From JAMOQA01 sp964420365 (lineage in GTDB: Bacteria; Acidobacteriota; Polarisedimenticolia; J045): 64,000 nt of DNA. The stretch is from NCBI GenBank assembly GCA_964420365.1, contig CAYQTA010000114.1:216581-280580 (forward strand), read 5' to 3'. The notes below the pieces were generated by a model that was given only the letters and a program-made list of their open reading frames with translations, was not told the DNA's origin and searched no databases. This document shows positions 21,066-29,450 of the stretch, piece after piece. Numbering within the stretch: position 1 is the first letter of the stretch; the number at the start of each line of letters is the position of its first letter. The position numbers and the translations under genes are program-made.

Positions 21066-22045
21066 CGCCCCTCCTCCCCCTCGTCGGCGAGCCGGCGGCG
21101 GCCCTTCTCGATCTGGCGGAGCACGCTGGCCTGCATCTCGAGCGACGCGTCCTTTCCCCGCTCGAGCAGGAGCTGCCGCCTGGCGGCGACCTCGAGCAGG
21201 ACCGCCACGTTTCGCCCGGGCGCGACCGGCATCTCGACGAGCGGCAGCGTCTTCCCCAGCAGCGTCCGGGTCCGGCGCTCCTGGCCGAGCCGGTCGATCC
21301 GGTCATCCGGCCCCGGATGGTAGAGGTGAACGACCTGTTCGACCACCTTCAGCTCCCGCACCGCCGTCACCCCGAACAGGTCCCGCACGTTGAGGATCCC
21401 GAGGCCGCGGACCTCGATGTAGTTCCGGCCGAGCTCGGGGGCATGCCCGATCAGGTCGCCGTCGACGAGCCGGACGATCACCGAGTCGTCGGCCACCAGC
21501 CGGTGCCCCCGCGCGAGCAGCTCGAGGGCGCACTCCGACTTGCCGATCCCCGACTCCCCGGTGATCAGGACGCCGAGCCCGAACAGGTCGACGAGCACGC
21601 CGTGCAGCCGGACCGATGGCGCCAGGCGGACCGACAGGTAGTGCAGGAGGACGTCGATCACCTCGGCGGTGGGCAGCGGGGAGACCAGCAGGACGAGCCC
21701 CTGTTCCCGGCAGCATTCCCGGAACCAGGCCGGCGGTTCCAGCCCCCGGGTGACGAGAAAGGCCGGCACCCGAGTCGAGCAGAGGCGCGCGATCACGCCC
21801 CGCGTGTCGAGGTCGCTCTCACCGAGCCACCGGATCTCGCTGCGGCCGAGGACCTGGATCCGTTCCGGGTGGAAGTACTCCTCGAAGCCGGCGAGCACCA
21901 GGCCGGGCTTCTGGATGGTCGGAGAGGCGACCTCGCGTTCCAGGCGGTCCGTCCCCTCGAGGACGACCAGGCCCAGCCGCTCCCGCAGCGCGGAGAGCAG
22001 CTCGGCGACGGTCAGCGGACCGGCCTCCACCGCGCGGGCGTCCAC
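21062..22045 (-). CDS. hprK: HPr kinase/phosphorylase
   Basis: A 327-residue protein with an N-terminal MurF-like domain and a C-terminal kinase domain. The P-loop is GESGIGKS (163-170), the preceding RLHGVLVD contains the conserved His148, and HRLVADDSV and the signature region EVRGLGILNVRDLFG follow. It phosphorylates HPr Ser46 and reverses this with Pi. GTG 22045 was chosen because GGAGGGAGG lies 6-8 nt upstream. The longer frame, up to 22252, encodes a Gly/Pro/Arg-rich stretch with no family resemblance. First gene of the regulatory PTS operon, divergent from the GAPDH gene. Confidence 0.95.
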   Translation of the reverse strand: MDARAVEAGPLTVAELLSALRERLGLVVLEGTDRLEREVASPTIQKPGLVLAGFEEYFHPERIQVLGRSEIRWLGESDLDTRGVIARLCSTRVPAFLVTRGLEPPAWFRECCREQGLVLLVSPLPTAEVIDVLLHYLSVRLAPSVRLHGVLVDLFGLGVLITGESGIGKSECALELLARGHRLVADDSVIVRLVDGDLIGHAPELGRNYIEVRGLGILNVRDLFGVTAVRELKVVEQVVHLYHPGPDDRIDRLGQERRTRTLLGKTLPLVEMPVAPGRNVAVLLEVAARRQLLLERGKDASLEMQASVLRQIEKGRRRLADEGEEGR

Positions 22046-22147
22046 GGGCCACCTCCCTCCGCCCTTGGCGGGCATCCTCTTCCAGGTCAACGCCTTGGCA
22101 GGCCGGCCCGTCCGGGTGCCGCCGGGAAGGCCCGCCCCCCCGCACGA

Positions 22148-22176
22148 TTCCCACCGGACCGGCTTTCGGACATAAT
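22148..22176 (+). promoter_or_regulatory. Putative sigma-70 promoter for type II GAPDH
   Basis: -35-like TTCCCA at 22148-22153, a 17-bp spacer and -10 CATAAT (5/6) at 22171-22176. The start would lie near 22183, leaving a leader of about 100 nt. The complementary strand of the same AT island reads TATTAT, so the hprK operon may start from an overlapping divergent -10. Confidence 0.45.
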
Positions 22177-22283
22177 AGCGGACCTGCGCGGGGCGGACGT
22201 CCCCGCGGGGCGGTTCGCGGCCCGCGGCCGCGCACGATTGCCCTCCGGCCACCCGCGGAGCGGCACGAGGGAGCTAGGGGAAG

Positions 22284-23363
22284 ATGGCGAAGAAGATCGT
22301 CCACGTGGTCGGCACCGGCACCATCGGCGAGCCCCTGATCGGGCTCCTCTGCGATTTCCGGGACCAGCTCGGCATCGACGAGGTCACGTTCCACAAGCGG
22401 ACCCCCCTGACGACCGACCGCTCGAAGGTCGTTCACCTGATCCGCCGGGGCGCCCGGTTCGCGACCGATTCCAAGGCGTTCGACGGCTTCCGGGAGCTGG
22501 GCCTGGAACCGGAGTTCGAGACCCACGAGGCGATCGACCGGGCCTCCGTCGTCATCGACTGCACACCCTCCGGGGTTGGCCAGCAGAACAAGACGGAGTA
22601 CTACGAGAAGTTCCTCCACAACACCCTCGGCTTCATCGCGCAGGGCAGCGAGTTCGGCTTCGGCAAGCCGTACGCGCGGGGCGTCAACGACGGGGCCCTG
22701 GCTCCCGGCGAGGACCGGTTCATCCAGGTCGTTTCCTGCAACACCCACAACCTCTCGGTCCTCGTCAACACGGTCGCCCTCGAGGACGGCGGTCCCGACA
22801 ACCTGGTCGAGGGACGCTTCGTCTGCATCCGCCGGGCCAACGACATCAGCCAGGCCGGGTCGTTCGTTCCCTCCCCGGAGGTCGGGAAGCACAAGGACCC
22901 GAAGTTCGGCACCCATCACGCCCGGGACGCGTGGCACCTGTTCCAGACCCTCGGGTACGACCTGAACCTCTACAGCTCGGCCCTCAAGATCAACACGCAG
23001 TACATGCACACGATCTGGTTCACGATCGTCGTGCGGAACCGGGTCACCGTCGACGACATCGTCGACCGCTTCCGGGCCAACGACCGGATCGCCCTCACCT
23101 GGAAGAAGACGGCCAACCTCGTCTTCTCCTTCGGCCGGGACCACGGCCACTACGGCCGGATCCTCAACCAGACGGTCGTCCCCCACGAGACCCTTGCCGT
23201 GCGCGAAACGGCGCGCGGCTACGAGGTCGTCGGCTTCTGCTTCACCCCCCAGGACGGAAACGCGCTCCTCTCGTCGGTCGCCGCGGCGTCCTGGTTCCTC
23301 GACCCGGAGAACTACGAGCGGAAGATCCAGTGCCTGTCTCCCTGGTTCTTCGACGAGGTCTAG
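22284..23363 (+). CDS. Type II (archaeal-type) glyceraldehyde-3-phosphate dehydrogenase-like protein
   Basis: A 359-residue protein. It has an N-terminal Rossmann fold (VVGTGTIGEPLIGLL), then VIDCTPSGVGQQNKTEYYEK and VVSCNTHNLSV with Cys152 in the catalytic position. These match the plan of archaeal-type GAPDH (DCTP-G-G-x-x-NK and SCNTTG) rather than the usual bacterial GapA (SCTTNC). The likely reaction is reversible oxidation of glyceraldehyde-3-phosphate with NAD(P)+. The variant residues around the Cys (THN instead of TTG) leave room for another substrate. It stands alone on the plus strand between hprK and fabF. Confidence 0.72.
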   Translation: MAKKIVHVVGTGTIGEPLIGLLCDFRDQLGIDEVTFHKRTPLTTDRSKVVHLIRRGARFATDSKAFDGFRELGLEPEFETHEAIDRASVVIDCTPSGVGQQNKTEYYEKFLHNTLGFIAQGSEFGFGKPYARGVNDGALAPGEDRFIQVVSCNTHNLSVLVNTVALEDGGPDNLVEGRFVCIRRANDISQAGSFVPSPEVGKHKDPKFGTHHARDAWHLFQTLGYDLNLYSSALKINTQYMHTIWFTIVVRNRVTVDDIVDRFRANDRIALTWKKTANLVFSFGRDHGHYGRILNQTVVPHETLAVRETARGYEVVGFCFTPQDGNALLSSVAAASWFLDPENYERKIQCLSPWFFDEV

Positions 23364-23387
23364 ACACCCCCCGCGGGGGCACGAAAC

Positions 23388-23412
23388 GAGGGGGCGCCGC
23401 CGGCGCCCCCTC
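23388..23412 (+). terminator. Intrinsic-type hairpin between GAPDH and fabF
   Basis: An 11-bp perfect stem, GAGGGGGCGCC with its complement, and a 3-nt loop. It lies 24 nt after the GAPDH stop and 30 nt before the end of convergent fabF. The tails are short in T on both strands. It could serve either gene. Confidence 0.6.
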
Positions 23413-23442
23413 TTCCGATCCCCGGGGCCCCGTCTCCCGGCC

Positions 23443-24684
23443 TCAGGCGCGCCGGAAGACCAGGCAGGCGTTGGTACCACCGAAGCCGAACGAGTTGGAG
23501 AGGGCGGCACGCAGCGGGACCTCGCGGGCCCCGTCGCGAACGACGTCCAACCGGACCTCCGGGTCCTGGTTCTCGACGTTGACCGTCGGATGGACGAGGC
23601 CCCGGGCGAGGGAAAGGACGGTCACCACGGCCTCGAAACCGCCGGCAGCCCCGAGCAGGTGGCCGACCATCGACTTCGTCGACGAGACCATCACCCGGTC
23701 GGCGTCCGCCCCGAACACCTCGCGGATCGCCCGCGCCTCGACGACGTCACCCGCGGGGGTCGACGTGCCATGGGCATTCACGTAGTCGACGTCGGCAGCG
23801 GACAGGCCCGCGTCGGCAAGGGCGGCACGCATCACCCGCTTCATGCCGTCCCCCGAGGGTTCCGGCGCCGACATGTGCCAGGCGTCGGCGCTCATCCCGA
23901 AGCCGGCCAGCTCGGCCAGCGGCTTCGCGCCCCGCTTCCGCGCGTGCTCCTCCGTCTCGAGCACCAGGAGGCCGCATCCCTCCCCCATCACGAAGCCGTC
24001 CCGGTCCCGGTCGAACGGGCGGGAGGCCCGCTCCGGCTCGTCGTTCCGGGTGGACAGGGCACGCATCGAGCAGAAGCCGCCGACGGCCATCGGGCAGATC
24101 ACGGCCTCGGTGCCCCCGGCGATCATCACGTCGGCATCCCCGTGCTGGAGGATCCGCAGGGCGTCACCGATCGCGTGGTTGCCGGTGGCGCAGGCCGTCA
24201 CGGTGGCCGAGTTCGGGCCGCGCAGCCCGAATGCCATGGACACCATGCCCCCGGCGAGGTTGATGATCATGCCGGGAATCAGGAAGGGGGAGATCCGCCG
24301 GGGACCCCGCTCGAGGAAGACCGCGTGCTGCTCCTCGAGCAGGCGCAGGCCACCGATCCCGGACCCGATGACGACGCCGGCCCGGTCCCTGTCGACCCGC
24401 TCCAGGTCGAGACCGGCGGACTCGATTGCCATCCGGGCCGCCGCGACGGCGAAGTGGATGAACCGGTCGGTCTTGCGTACGTCCTTCGGGTCGAGCCACG
24501 TCTCCGGGTCGAACCCCCGCACCTCTCCCGCGATGCGCGACGAGAACTTCGAGGCGTCGAACTGGGTGATCGGCCCGATCCCGGACCGCCCCTCGAGCAG
24601 GGCGGAGAAGCAGCTCTCCGCGTCGAGGCCCACCGGCCCGATCGCGGCGACCCCGGTCACGAGGACGCGGCGCGTCGCTCCCAT
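23443..24684 (-). CDS. fabF: 3-oxoacyl-[acyl-carrier-protein] synthase II
   Basis: A 413-residue KAS II. It shows the Cys-His-His triad: Cys165 in VTACATGNHAIGDAL, His in VNAHGTSTPAGD and His in STKSMVGHLLGAAGG. It elongates acyl chains by condensing malonyl-ACP. It is the terminal gene of the fatty-acid cluster, 22 bp after acpP, and is followed by a hairpin shared with the convergent GAPDH gene. Confidence 0.97.
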   Translation of the reverse strand: MGATRRVLVTGVAAIGPVGLDAESCFSALLEGRSGIGPITQFDASKFSSRIAGEVRGFDPETWLDPKDVRKTDRFIHFAVAAARMAIESAGLDLERVDRDRAGVVIGSGIGGLRLLEEQHAVFLERGPRRISPFLIPGMIINLAGGMVSMAFGLRGPNSATVTACATGNHAIGDALRILQHGDADVMIAGGTEAVICPMAVGGFCSMRALSTRNDEPERASRPFDRDRDGFVMGEGCGLLVLETEEHARKRGAKPLAELAGFGMSADAWHMSAPEPSGDGMKRVMRAALADAGLSAADVDYVNAHGTSTPAGDVVEARAIREVFGADADRVMVSSTKSMVGHLLGAAGGFEAVVTVLSLARGLVHPTVNVENQDPEVRLDVVRDGAREVPLRAALSNSFGFGGTNACLVFRRA

Positions 24685-24706
24685 GCGGATCTCCCCGCGA
24701 GCGGCC

Positions 24707-24949
24707 TCAGCCGAGGCTCTTCTCGATGAAGTTGATCGCGTCGCCGACCGTCCGGATGTTGTCGGCGTCCTGCTCCTGGATCTCGATGCCGAACTCCTCC
24801 TCGAGGGTCATCACCAGCTCGACAATCTCGAGGGAATCCGCGCCCAGCTCGTCGAACGACTTCTCCTCGGACAGGTTCGCCGGGTCGGTCTTCAGGCGCT
24901 CCGCCACGACCTCGATCACCTTCTGCTTGATCTCGTCCCTGCTCGGCAT
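24707..24949 (-). CDS. acpP: Acyl carrier protein
   Basis: An 80-residue acidic helical protein with the phosphopantetheine site GADSLEIVELVM (Ser39). It carries growing acyl chains to FabF, FabG, FabD and PlsX. It lies between fabG (39 bp) and fabF (22 bp), the standard place. Confidence 0.98.
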   Translation of the reverse strand: MPSRDEIKQKVIEVVAERLKTDPANLSEEKSFDELGADSLEIVELVMTLEEEFGIEIQEQDADNIRTVGDAINFIEKSLG

Positions 24950-24988
24950 CGATCGGAACCTCCTTCGCGGGCGCCCGGCGCCCGCCGC

Positions 24989-25756
24989 TTACATGTCCAT
25001 GCCTCCGTTCACGTCGAGGACCTCGCCCGTGATGTACGACGCCGCATCCGATAGGAGGAACGCGACGGTCCCGGCGATGTCCCCGGGCGTTCCCAGCCTG
25101 CCCAGGGGCACGAGCCCCAGCAGCTTCTCCCGCGCCGCCTCCGGCAACGCCCGGGTCATGTCGGTGTCGATGAACCCGGGCGCCACCGCGTTGGCGGTGA
25201 TGTTTCGCGAGGCGACCTCCCGCGCCAGGGACCGGATGAACCCGATGATGCCGGCCTTGCTCGCCGCGTAGTTGGCCTGGCCGGCGTTCCCCATCCGTCC
25301 GACGACGCTCGTGATCGCCACGATCCGTCCGTAACGGGCCCGGATCATACCCGGGAGGAGGGCCCTTGTCACCACGAACGCGCCGGTCAGGTTGGCCCGG
25401 ATCGGCGCCTCCCAGTCCGCGAGGGACATCCGCATCAGGAGCCCGTCCCGGGTCATCCCGGCGTTCAGGACGAGCAGCGGGATCCCGCCGTCGCCCCGCG
25501 TCTCCTTCGCCAGGGCGGACAGCGCTTCCAGGGCCTCCTCCGGCCGATCCAGGTCGAGAGCGAAGCCCCGGGCCGATCCGCCCCGCTGCCGGATCTCCTC
25601 CGCCACCGCCTCCGCGCGGCCGAGGTCCCGCCCGGTCAGGATCACCTCGGCTCCCGCCGCGGCAAGGGTCTCCGCGATCGCCCGGCCGATCCCCCGGGTT
25701 CCCCCGGTGACCAGCGCCCGCTTCCCGTCGATCCCCGGCCAGCTCGTCCCGCTCAT
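24989..25756 (-). CDS. fabG: 3-oxoacyl-[acyl-carrier-protein] reductase
   Basis: A 255-residue short-chain dehydrogenase. It has the NADP-binding TGGTRGIGRAIAE near residue 17, LVLNAGMTRDGLLMRM (the NAG motif and the FabG-typical MTRD), and catalytic Ser/Tyr/Lys in AITSVVGRMGNAGQANYAASK. It reduces 3-oxoacyl-ACP. ATG 25756 overlaps the fabD stop (ATGA). A longer frame upstream is the shadow of fabD. Confidence 0.97.
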   Translation of the reverse strand: MSGTSWPGIDGKRALVTGGTRGIGRAIAETLAAAGAEVILTGRDLGRAEAVAEEIRQRGGSARGFALDLDRPEEALEALSALAKETRGDGGIPLLVLNAGMTRDGLLMRMSLADWEAPIRANLTGAFVVTRALLPGMIRARYGRIVAITSVVGRMGNAGQANYAASKAGIIGFIRSLAREVASRNITANAVAPGFIDTDMTRALPEAAREKLLGLVPLGRLGTPGDIAGTVAFLLSDAASYITGEVLDVNGGMDM

Positions 25757-26709
25757 GCCGTGCCTCCCAGGGCGGCCAGCACCGCCTCGAGTTCCTCGGG
25801 GGTTCCGCAGGGCATCACCCGGATCGTCTCCACGGAGCGCCGGGCGAGCCCGGCGAGCACCTTCCCCGGCCCGATCTCCGCCGCCGTGGAGCCCGGCCAC
25901 TCCGCCTCCAGGAGCCGCATCGTGTCGACCCACCGCACCGGCGAAGCGACCTGCGCCACCAGCTTGCGCCGCGCCTCCTCCCCCGAGCTCCCGGGACGCG
26001 CATCCACGTTCGCCACGACGGGAAAACGCCCGTCCGCGAACGGGACCTCCGCGAGAAACGCCGCCAGCCGCTCGGCGGCGGGCTCCATCAGGGGGGAGTG
26101 GAACGGCGCGCTCACCTTGAGGGGAATCGCCCGCCTGGCACCGGCATCCCGGGCCCGGCCGACGAGGCGCTCGACCGCGCTCGCGTGGCCGGCGACGACC
26201 ACCTGGTCCGGTGCGTTGAAGTTCGCCGGGACGAGAACCTCGTCGCCCTCACGGCTGGCCGCGCAGAGCTCCTCGACCGCGGCACCGTCGAGCCCGATCA
26301 CCGCCGCCATCGCCCCGACCCCTACGGGGACCGCCTCCTGCATCGCTTCGCCACGCAGTCGCACCGCCCGCAGGGCGTCCGCGAAGGCCAGGGTGCCACT
26401 GGCGACCAGGGCCGAGTACTCGCCGAGGGAGTGTCCGGCTGCCGCCGCCGGCAGCGGGACCCGCCGCTCGAGAACCCGGAACGCGGCGGTCGATACCGTC
26501 AGCAGGGCCGGCTGCGTGTTCCGCGTCAGCCGGAGTTCCTCCTCGGGTCCCTCCCAGCAGAGTCCCGAGATGGATTCCCCCAGGACGTCGTCCGCCTCCG
26601 CGAAGACCTCCCGGGCCTCCGGCCAGCGGTCGGCGAGGGCCTTCCCCATGCCGACCGCCTGGCTCCCCTGGCCCGGGAACAGCGCGATCCAGCCGGTTCC
26701 GGTTGCCAT
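25753..26709 (-). CDS. fabD: Malonyl-CoA--acyl carrier protein transacylase
   Basis: A 318-residue transacylase with FPGQGSQAVGMGKAL at the N-terminus and the active-site serine in AGHSLGEYSALVASG (Ser94). The catalytic His lies in VSAPFHSPLM. It loads malonate onto ACP. It follows plsX by 31 bp. The usual fabH is not between them. Confidence 0.97.
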   Translation of the reverse strand: MATGTGWIALFPGQGSQAVGMGKALADRWPEAREVFAEADDVLGESISGLCWEGPEEELRLTRNTQPALLTVSTAAFRVLERRVPLPAAAAGHSLGEYSALVASGTLAFADALRAVRLRGEAMQEAVPVGVGAMAAVIGLDGAAVEELCAASREGDEVLVPANFNAPDQVVVAGHASAVERLVGRARDAGARRAIPLKVSAPFHSPLMEPAAERLAAFLAEVPFADGRFPVVANVDARPGSSGEEARRKLVAQVASPVRWVDTMRLLEAEWPGSTAAEIGPGKVLAGLARRSVETIRVMPCGTPEELEAVLAALGGTA

Positions 26710-26740
26710 CCGAGTCCTCTCTCCCCCTTGCGGGCGGTGT

Positions 26741-27769
26741 TCAGTGCACCAGGCGCTCCTCGGCCCGGTGGAGTTCCTCGATGTCCGCCCCGATCCGCTC
26801 CGCGATCCGCTCCCTCGCGGCCGCGTCGCCGACCCGCAGCGCGTTGCGGATCGCCTTGGCCCGGGAACGTCCGTGGGCCACGACCGAGACCTTCTTGAGA
26901 CCGAGCAGCGGCACGCCCCCGTACTCCGCGTAGTCGGTCCGGCGCCTGAGCTCGCCGAACGCCTTGCGCAGGAAGAACGCCCCGACCTTGCGGAAGAAGG
27001 TCTTCGTGACCTCGTCCCGGATCATCCCGACGATCGCCTCCGCGATTCCTTCCCCGACCTTGAGCGCGATGTTGCCGACGAAACCGTCGCAGACGACAAC
27101 GTCCGCCCGGTCGCCGAACAGGTGGGTGCCCTCGACGTTGCCGACGAAGTTGATCGACGTCTCGCGGAGGATCCGTGCGACCTCGCGCAGCGTATCGTTC
27201 CCCTTCGTATCCTCCTCGCCGATGCTGAGGAGGGCCACGCGCGGGTTCTCGACGCCGAAGATGCGCCGGGCGTAGTGGGAGCCCATCACCGCGAACTGCC
27301 GCAGGTGCTCCGTGCGGCAGTCCACGTTGGCCCCGGCGTCGAGGAGGATCGTGTACCCGCCCGTCCGGCGCGGCAGCGGCGCGGGCAACGCGGGCCGGTC
27401 GACCCCCGGGATGAGTCCGTAGATCACCTTCGAGACGGCCATCACCGCGCCGGTGTGCCCGGCGGAGACGAACGCCGTCGCCTTCCCGTCCCGGACGAGC
27501 CGGGCCCCGACGTGGATCGAGGAGTCCCGCTTGCTCCGGACCGACGTGATCTTCTCCCCGAAACCGATCACCTGGCTCGCCGGGACGATCTCGAGGGCGA
27601 GGCCCGACGTGTCCAGGCCGGCGAGGACGCGCTCGATAGGGTCCGGCTGGCCGACGAGCAGGACCTTCCGCCCGCTCAGCCGGGCATACTCCACCGCTCC
27701 CCGGACGATCTCGCCCGGGGCGTGGTCTCCGCCCATCGCGTCGAGGGCGATTCCCGGTCGCTCGGTCAA
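26741..27769 (-). CDS. plsX: Phosphate acyltransferase PlsX
   Basis: A 342-residue PlsX. It begins IALDAMGGDHAPGEIVRGAVE and contains FVSAGHTGAVMA, NVDCRTEHLRQFAVMG, and VVCDGFVGNIALKVGEG. It makes acyl-phosphate from acyl-ACP for phospholipid synthesis. It sits 25 bp after rpmF, in the conserved yceD-rpmF-plsX-fab order. Confidence 0.97.
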   Translation of the reverse strand: MTERPGIALDAMGGDHAPGEIVRGAVEYARLSGRKVLLVGQPDPIERVLAGLDTSGLALEIVPASQVIGFGEKITSVRSKRDSSIHVGARLVRDGKATAFVSAGHTGAVMAVSKVIYGLIPGVDRPALPAPLPRRTGGYTILLDAGANVDCRTEHLRQFAVMGSHYARRIFGVENPRVALLSIGEEDTKGNDTLREVARILRETSINFVGNVEGTHLFGDRADVVVCDGFVGNIALKVGEGIAEAIVGMIRDEVTKTFFRKVGAFFLRKAFGELRRRTDYAEYGGVPLLGLKKVSVVAHGRSRAKAIRNALRVGDAAARERIAERIGADIEELHRAEERLVH

Positions 27770-27794
27770 GGCCAGGGGTCCGTTCCCGGGAGGA

Positions 27795-27977
27795 TCAGAC
27801 TTCCTCGGTCTCGACGATCTCGCGGCCCTTGTACCAGCCGCACGACGGGCAGACCCGGTGCGGGAGCTTCAGCTCCTGGCAGTTCGGGCACCGGGACAGG
27901 GACCGGGTCCGGAGGGCATCGTGGGCCCGCCGCTTGTCGCGGCGCGCCTTGGAGTGGCGCCTCTTGGGATTGGGCAT
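27795..27977 (-). CDS. rpmF: 50S ribosomal protein bL32
   Basis: A 60-residue protein with MPNPKRRHSKARRDKRRAH at the N-terminus and a two-pair zinc ribbon (CPNC ... CPSC), so the zinc-bound form of bL32. It is flanked by yceD (3 bp) and plsX (25 bp). Confidence 0.98.
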   Translation of the reverse strand: MPNPKRRHSKARRDKRRAHDALRTRSLSRCPNCQELKLPHRVCPSCGWYKGREIVETEEV

Positions 27978-27980
27978 CGC

Positions 27981-28541
27981 TCACTTCCTCCCGGAGGAGC
28001 CCCGGCTCCTCCGCTCGAGCACGAGTTTCAGGTCGGCGAGCGCCCGGAAGCGCTCGTCCACGGGAACCTCGCAACGGCAGGGTTCCCGGTTGAGGTCGGC
28101 CCCGCAGCCGGGGCACAGCCCCCGGCACTCGGGCCGACACAGCGGCCGGTAGGGCAACGCCAGGTCCACCTGCTCCTGCAACACGGCCCCGAAATCGACC
28201 GTCTCCCCCTCGAGGGGGTAGAGGTCCAGGGCGTCCGGGTCGTCTCTCCCGCCCTCCCAGGCCGAGGCGGTCGCCTCTCCCAGGTCCGGCAGGAGGAACA
28301 GCCGGAACCGTCGCTCGAGCCGGAGGTCGAACGGCGCGAGGCAGCGGCTGCAATGCAGGTGGGCCACCGTCTCGAAGGTGGCGACGAGCTCCACGCCCCG
28401 GCGGGTCTTCCGGATCCGTCCGCGGAACGTCGCTGGCTCGCACGCGACCGTCTCCCCTCCTTCCCAGGGAAAGGAGGGAATCGGTACAACGTGGTCGAGG
28501 GCCACGCCCCGCGCGTCCAGGTCACCGATGTCGAAGAGCAC
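27981..28541 (-). CDS. yceD: YceD/DUF177 family protein
   Basis: A 186-residue protein. It has the C-terminal DUF177 signature, a double cysteine cluster (CRPECRGLCPGCGADLN ... PCRC), and an upstream CxxC-type segment HCSRCLAPF. In bacteria and chloroplasts YceD homologs are linked to 23S rRNA accumulation and rpmF expression. It is the first gene of the fatty-acid cluster, directly behind an extended -10 promoter. Confidence 0.9.
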   Translation of the reverse strand: MLFDIGDLDARGVALDHVVPIPSFPWEGGETVACEPATFRGRIRKTRRGVELVATFETVAHLHCSRCLAPFDLRLERRFRLFLLPDLGEATASAWEGGRDDPDALDLYPLEGETVDFGAVLQEQVDLALPYRPLCRPECRGLCPGCGADLNREPCRCEVPVDERFRALADLKLVLERRSRGSSGRK

Positions 28542-28582
28542 GAAACCACCTTGCCCGCCCCTCCCGGGGCACGGGCGCGCGG

Positions 28583-28610
28583 ATTATAGCAGCGCCCCAT
28601 CCGGCGCCAA
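28583..28610 (-). promoter_or_regulatory. Promoter of the yceD-rpmF-plsX-fab operon
   Basis: Perfect minus-strand -10 TATAAT (28588-28583) preceded by TGC (extended -10). A 16-bp spacer separates it from -35-like TTGGCG (28610-28605). The start would be near 28576, about 35 nt before the yceD ATG. It lies just after the terminator of the transglycosylase gene. Confidence 0.7.
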
Positions 28611-28619
28611 AACGACGAG

Positions 28620-28641
28620 CGGCCCGGGGTTTCCCGGGCCG
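28620..28641 (-). terminator. Terminator of the lytic transglycosylase gene
   Basis: A 9-bp stem (CGGCCCGGG with its complement) and a 4-nt loop. A TTTT run follows about 8 nt downstream on the minus strand. It separates the transglycosylase gene from the fatty-acid operon promoter. Confidence 0.6.
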
Positions 28642-28672
28642 ACGGGCGGGCTCCCCGGCTCTCGACCCCGGG

Positions 28673-29374
28673 TCAGCTCCCCCGGAACATCTCCAGCGCG
28701 GAGCGCACCCGCCGCACGTACGAGCGGGTCTCCGGGTAGGGGGGAATCCCGCCGTGCTCCCGGACGGCCCCTTCCCCGGCGTTGTAGGCGGCCAGGGCCA
28801 GTTCCAGGTCCCCCCCGAACCGGTCGAGCAGCCGTCGCAGCCAGCGGGCACCGCCGTCGATGTTCTCCCGGGGATCGAGGGGGTCGCGGAGCGCCAGCTC
28901 CCGGGCGGTCTCCGGCATCAACTGCATGATGCCGAGGGCTCCCCTGGGGCTCCGGGCCGCGGCCTGGAACGACGATTCCACCAGGGCGACCGCCGCGACC
29001 AGCTCGGGGTCCAGGCGGTAGCGCCGCGCCGCGCTCTCGATCCAGCGAGCGTAGCGACCGGCCCGGGCCCGCCAGTCCTCGCGCGGGGTCACCCGCGTTC
29101 GCCGCGCCGGGGTCGCCGGGCCGCTGCGGCGGATCTCCCGCACCTGGGAGGCGGGGACCACCAGCCGGTTGGAACCGGAGAACCACAGGATCACCTGCTC
29201 TCCCCGGGCCTCCACGCGGCTGACCTCGAGAACGCGGAAGTCGCGGAAGACGACCCGGTCCGCCCGGACCGGCAGGCCGGCGAGGACGATGGCGGCAAGC
29301 GCCACGGGAAACAGGAACCGGCCTCCCCGGGTCGCCATCCGCCTGGTGGAACGCTCGCGATCGATCATGGACAC
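28673..29374 (-). CDS. Secreted lytic transglycosylase, SLT domain
   Basis: A 233-residue protein. A signal-like hydrophobic stretch (about 20-38) is followed by a short linker domain and an SLT/Slt70-type catalytic domain. Visible motifs are AVALVESSFQAAA (catalytic Glu), PRGALGIMQLMPETA and LALAAYNAGEGAV. It cleaves peptidoglycan glycan strands with 1,6-anhydro products. The start is uncertain: GTG 29374 has a weak GAGAG about 8 nt upstream, and ATG 29368 or 29338 are alternatives that keep the signal peptide. It stands between mutL and the fab operon. Confidence 0.88.
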   Translation of the reverse strand: MSMIDRERSTRRMATRGGRFLFPVALAAIVLAGLPVRADRVVFRDFRVLEVSRVEARGEQVILWFSGSNRLVVPASQVREIRRSGPATPARRTRVTPREDWRARAGRYARWIESAARRYRLDPELVAAVALVESSFQAAARSPRGALGIMQLMPETARELALRDPLDPRENIDGGARWLRRLLDRFGGDLELALAAYNAGEGAVREHGGIPPYPETRSYVRRVRSALEMFRGS

Positions 29375-29450
29375 GTCCGAACTCTCGCCCCGGCCTTCTT
29401 CTTAAATACGCTCCTTCGCACCCCGTGCCAAGGGGTTTCGGGCGTTCCCC

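Noticed and set aside
29418..29430. TGGCAC...GC motif upstream of the lytic transglycosylase, resembling a sigma-54 promoter
   Set aside because: Only 8 nt separate GG and GC instead of 10, and TTGC is absent, so it should not be functional.
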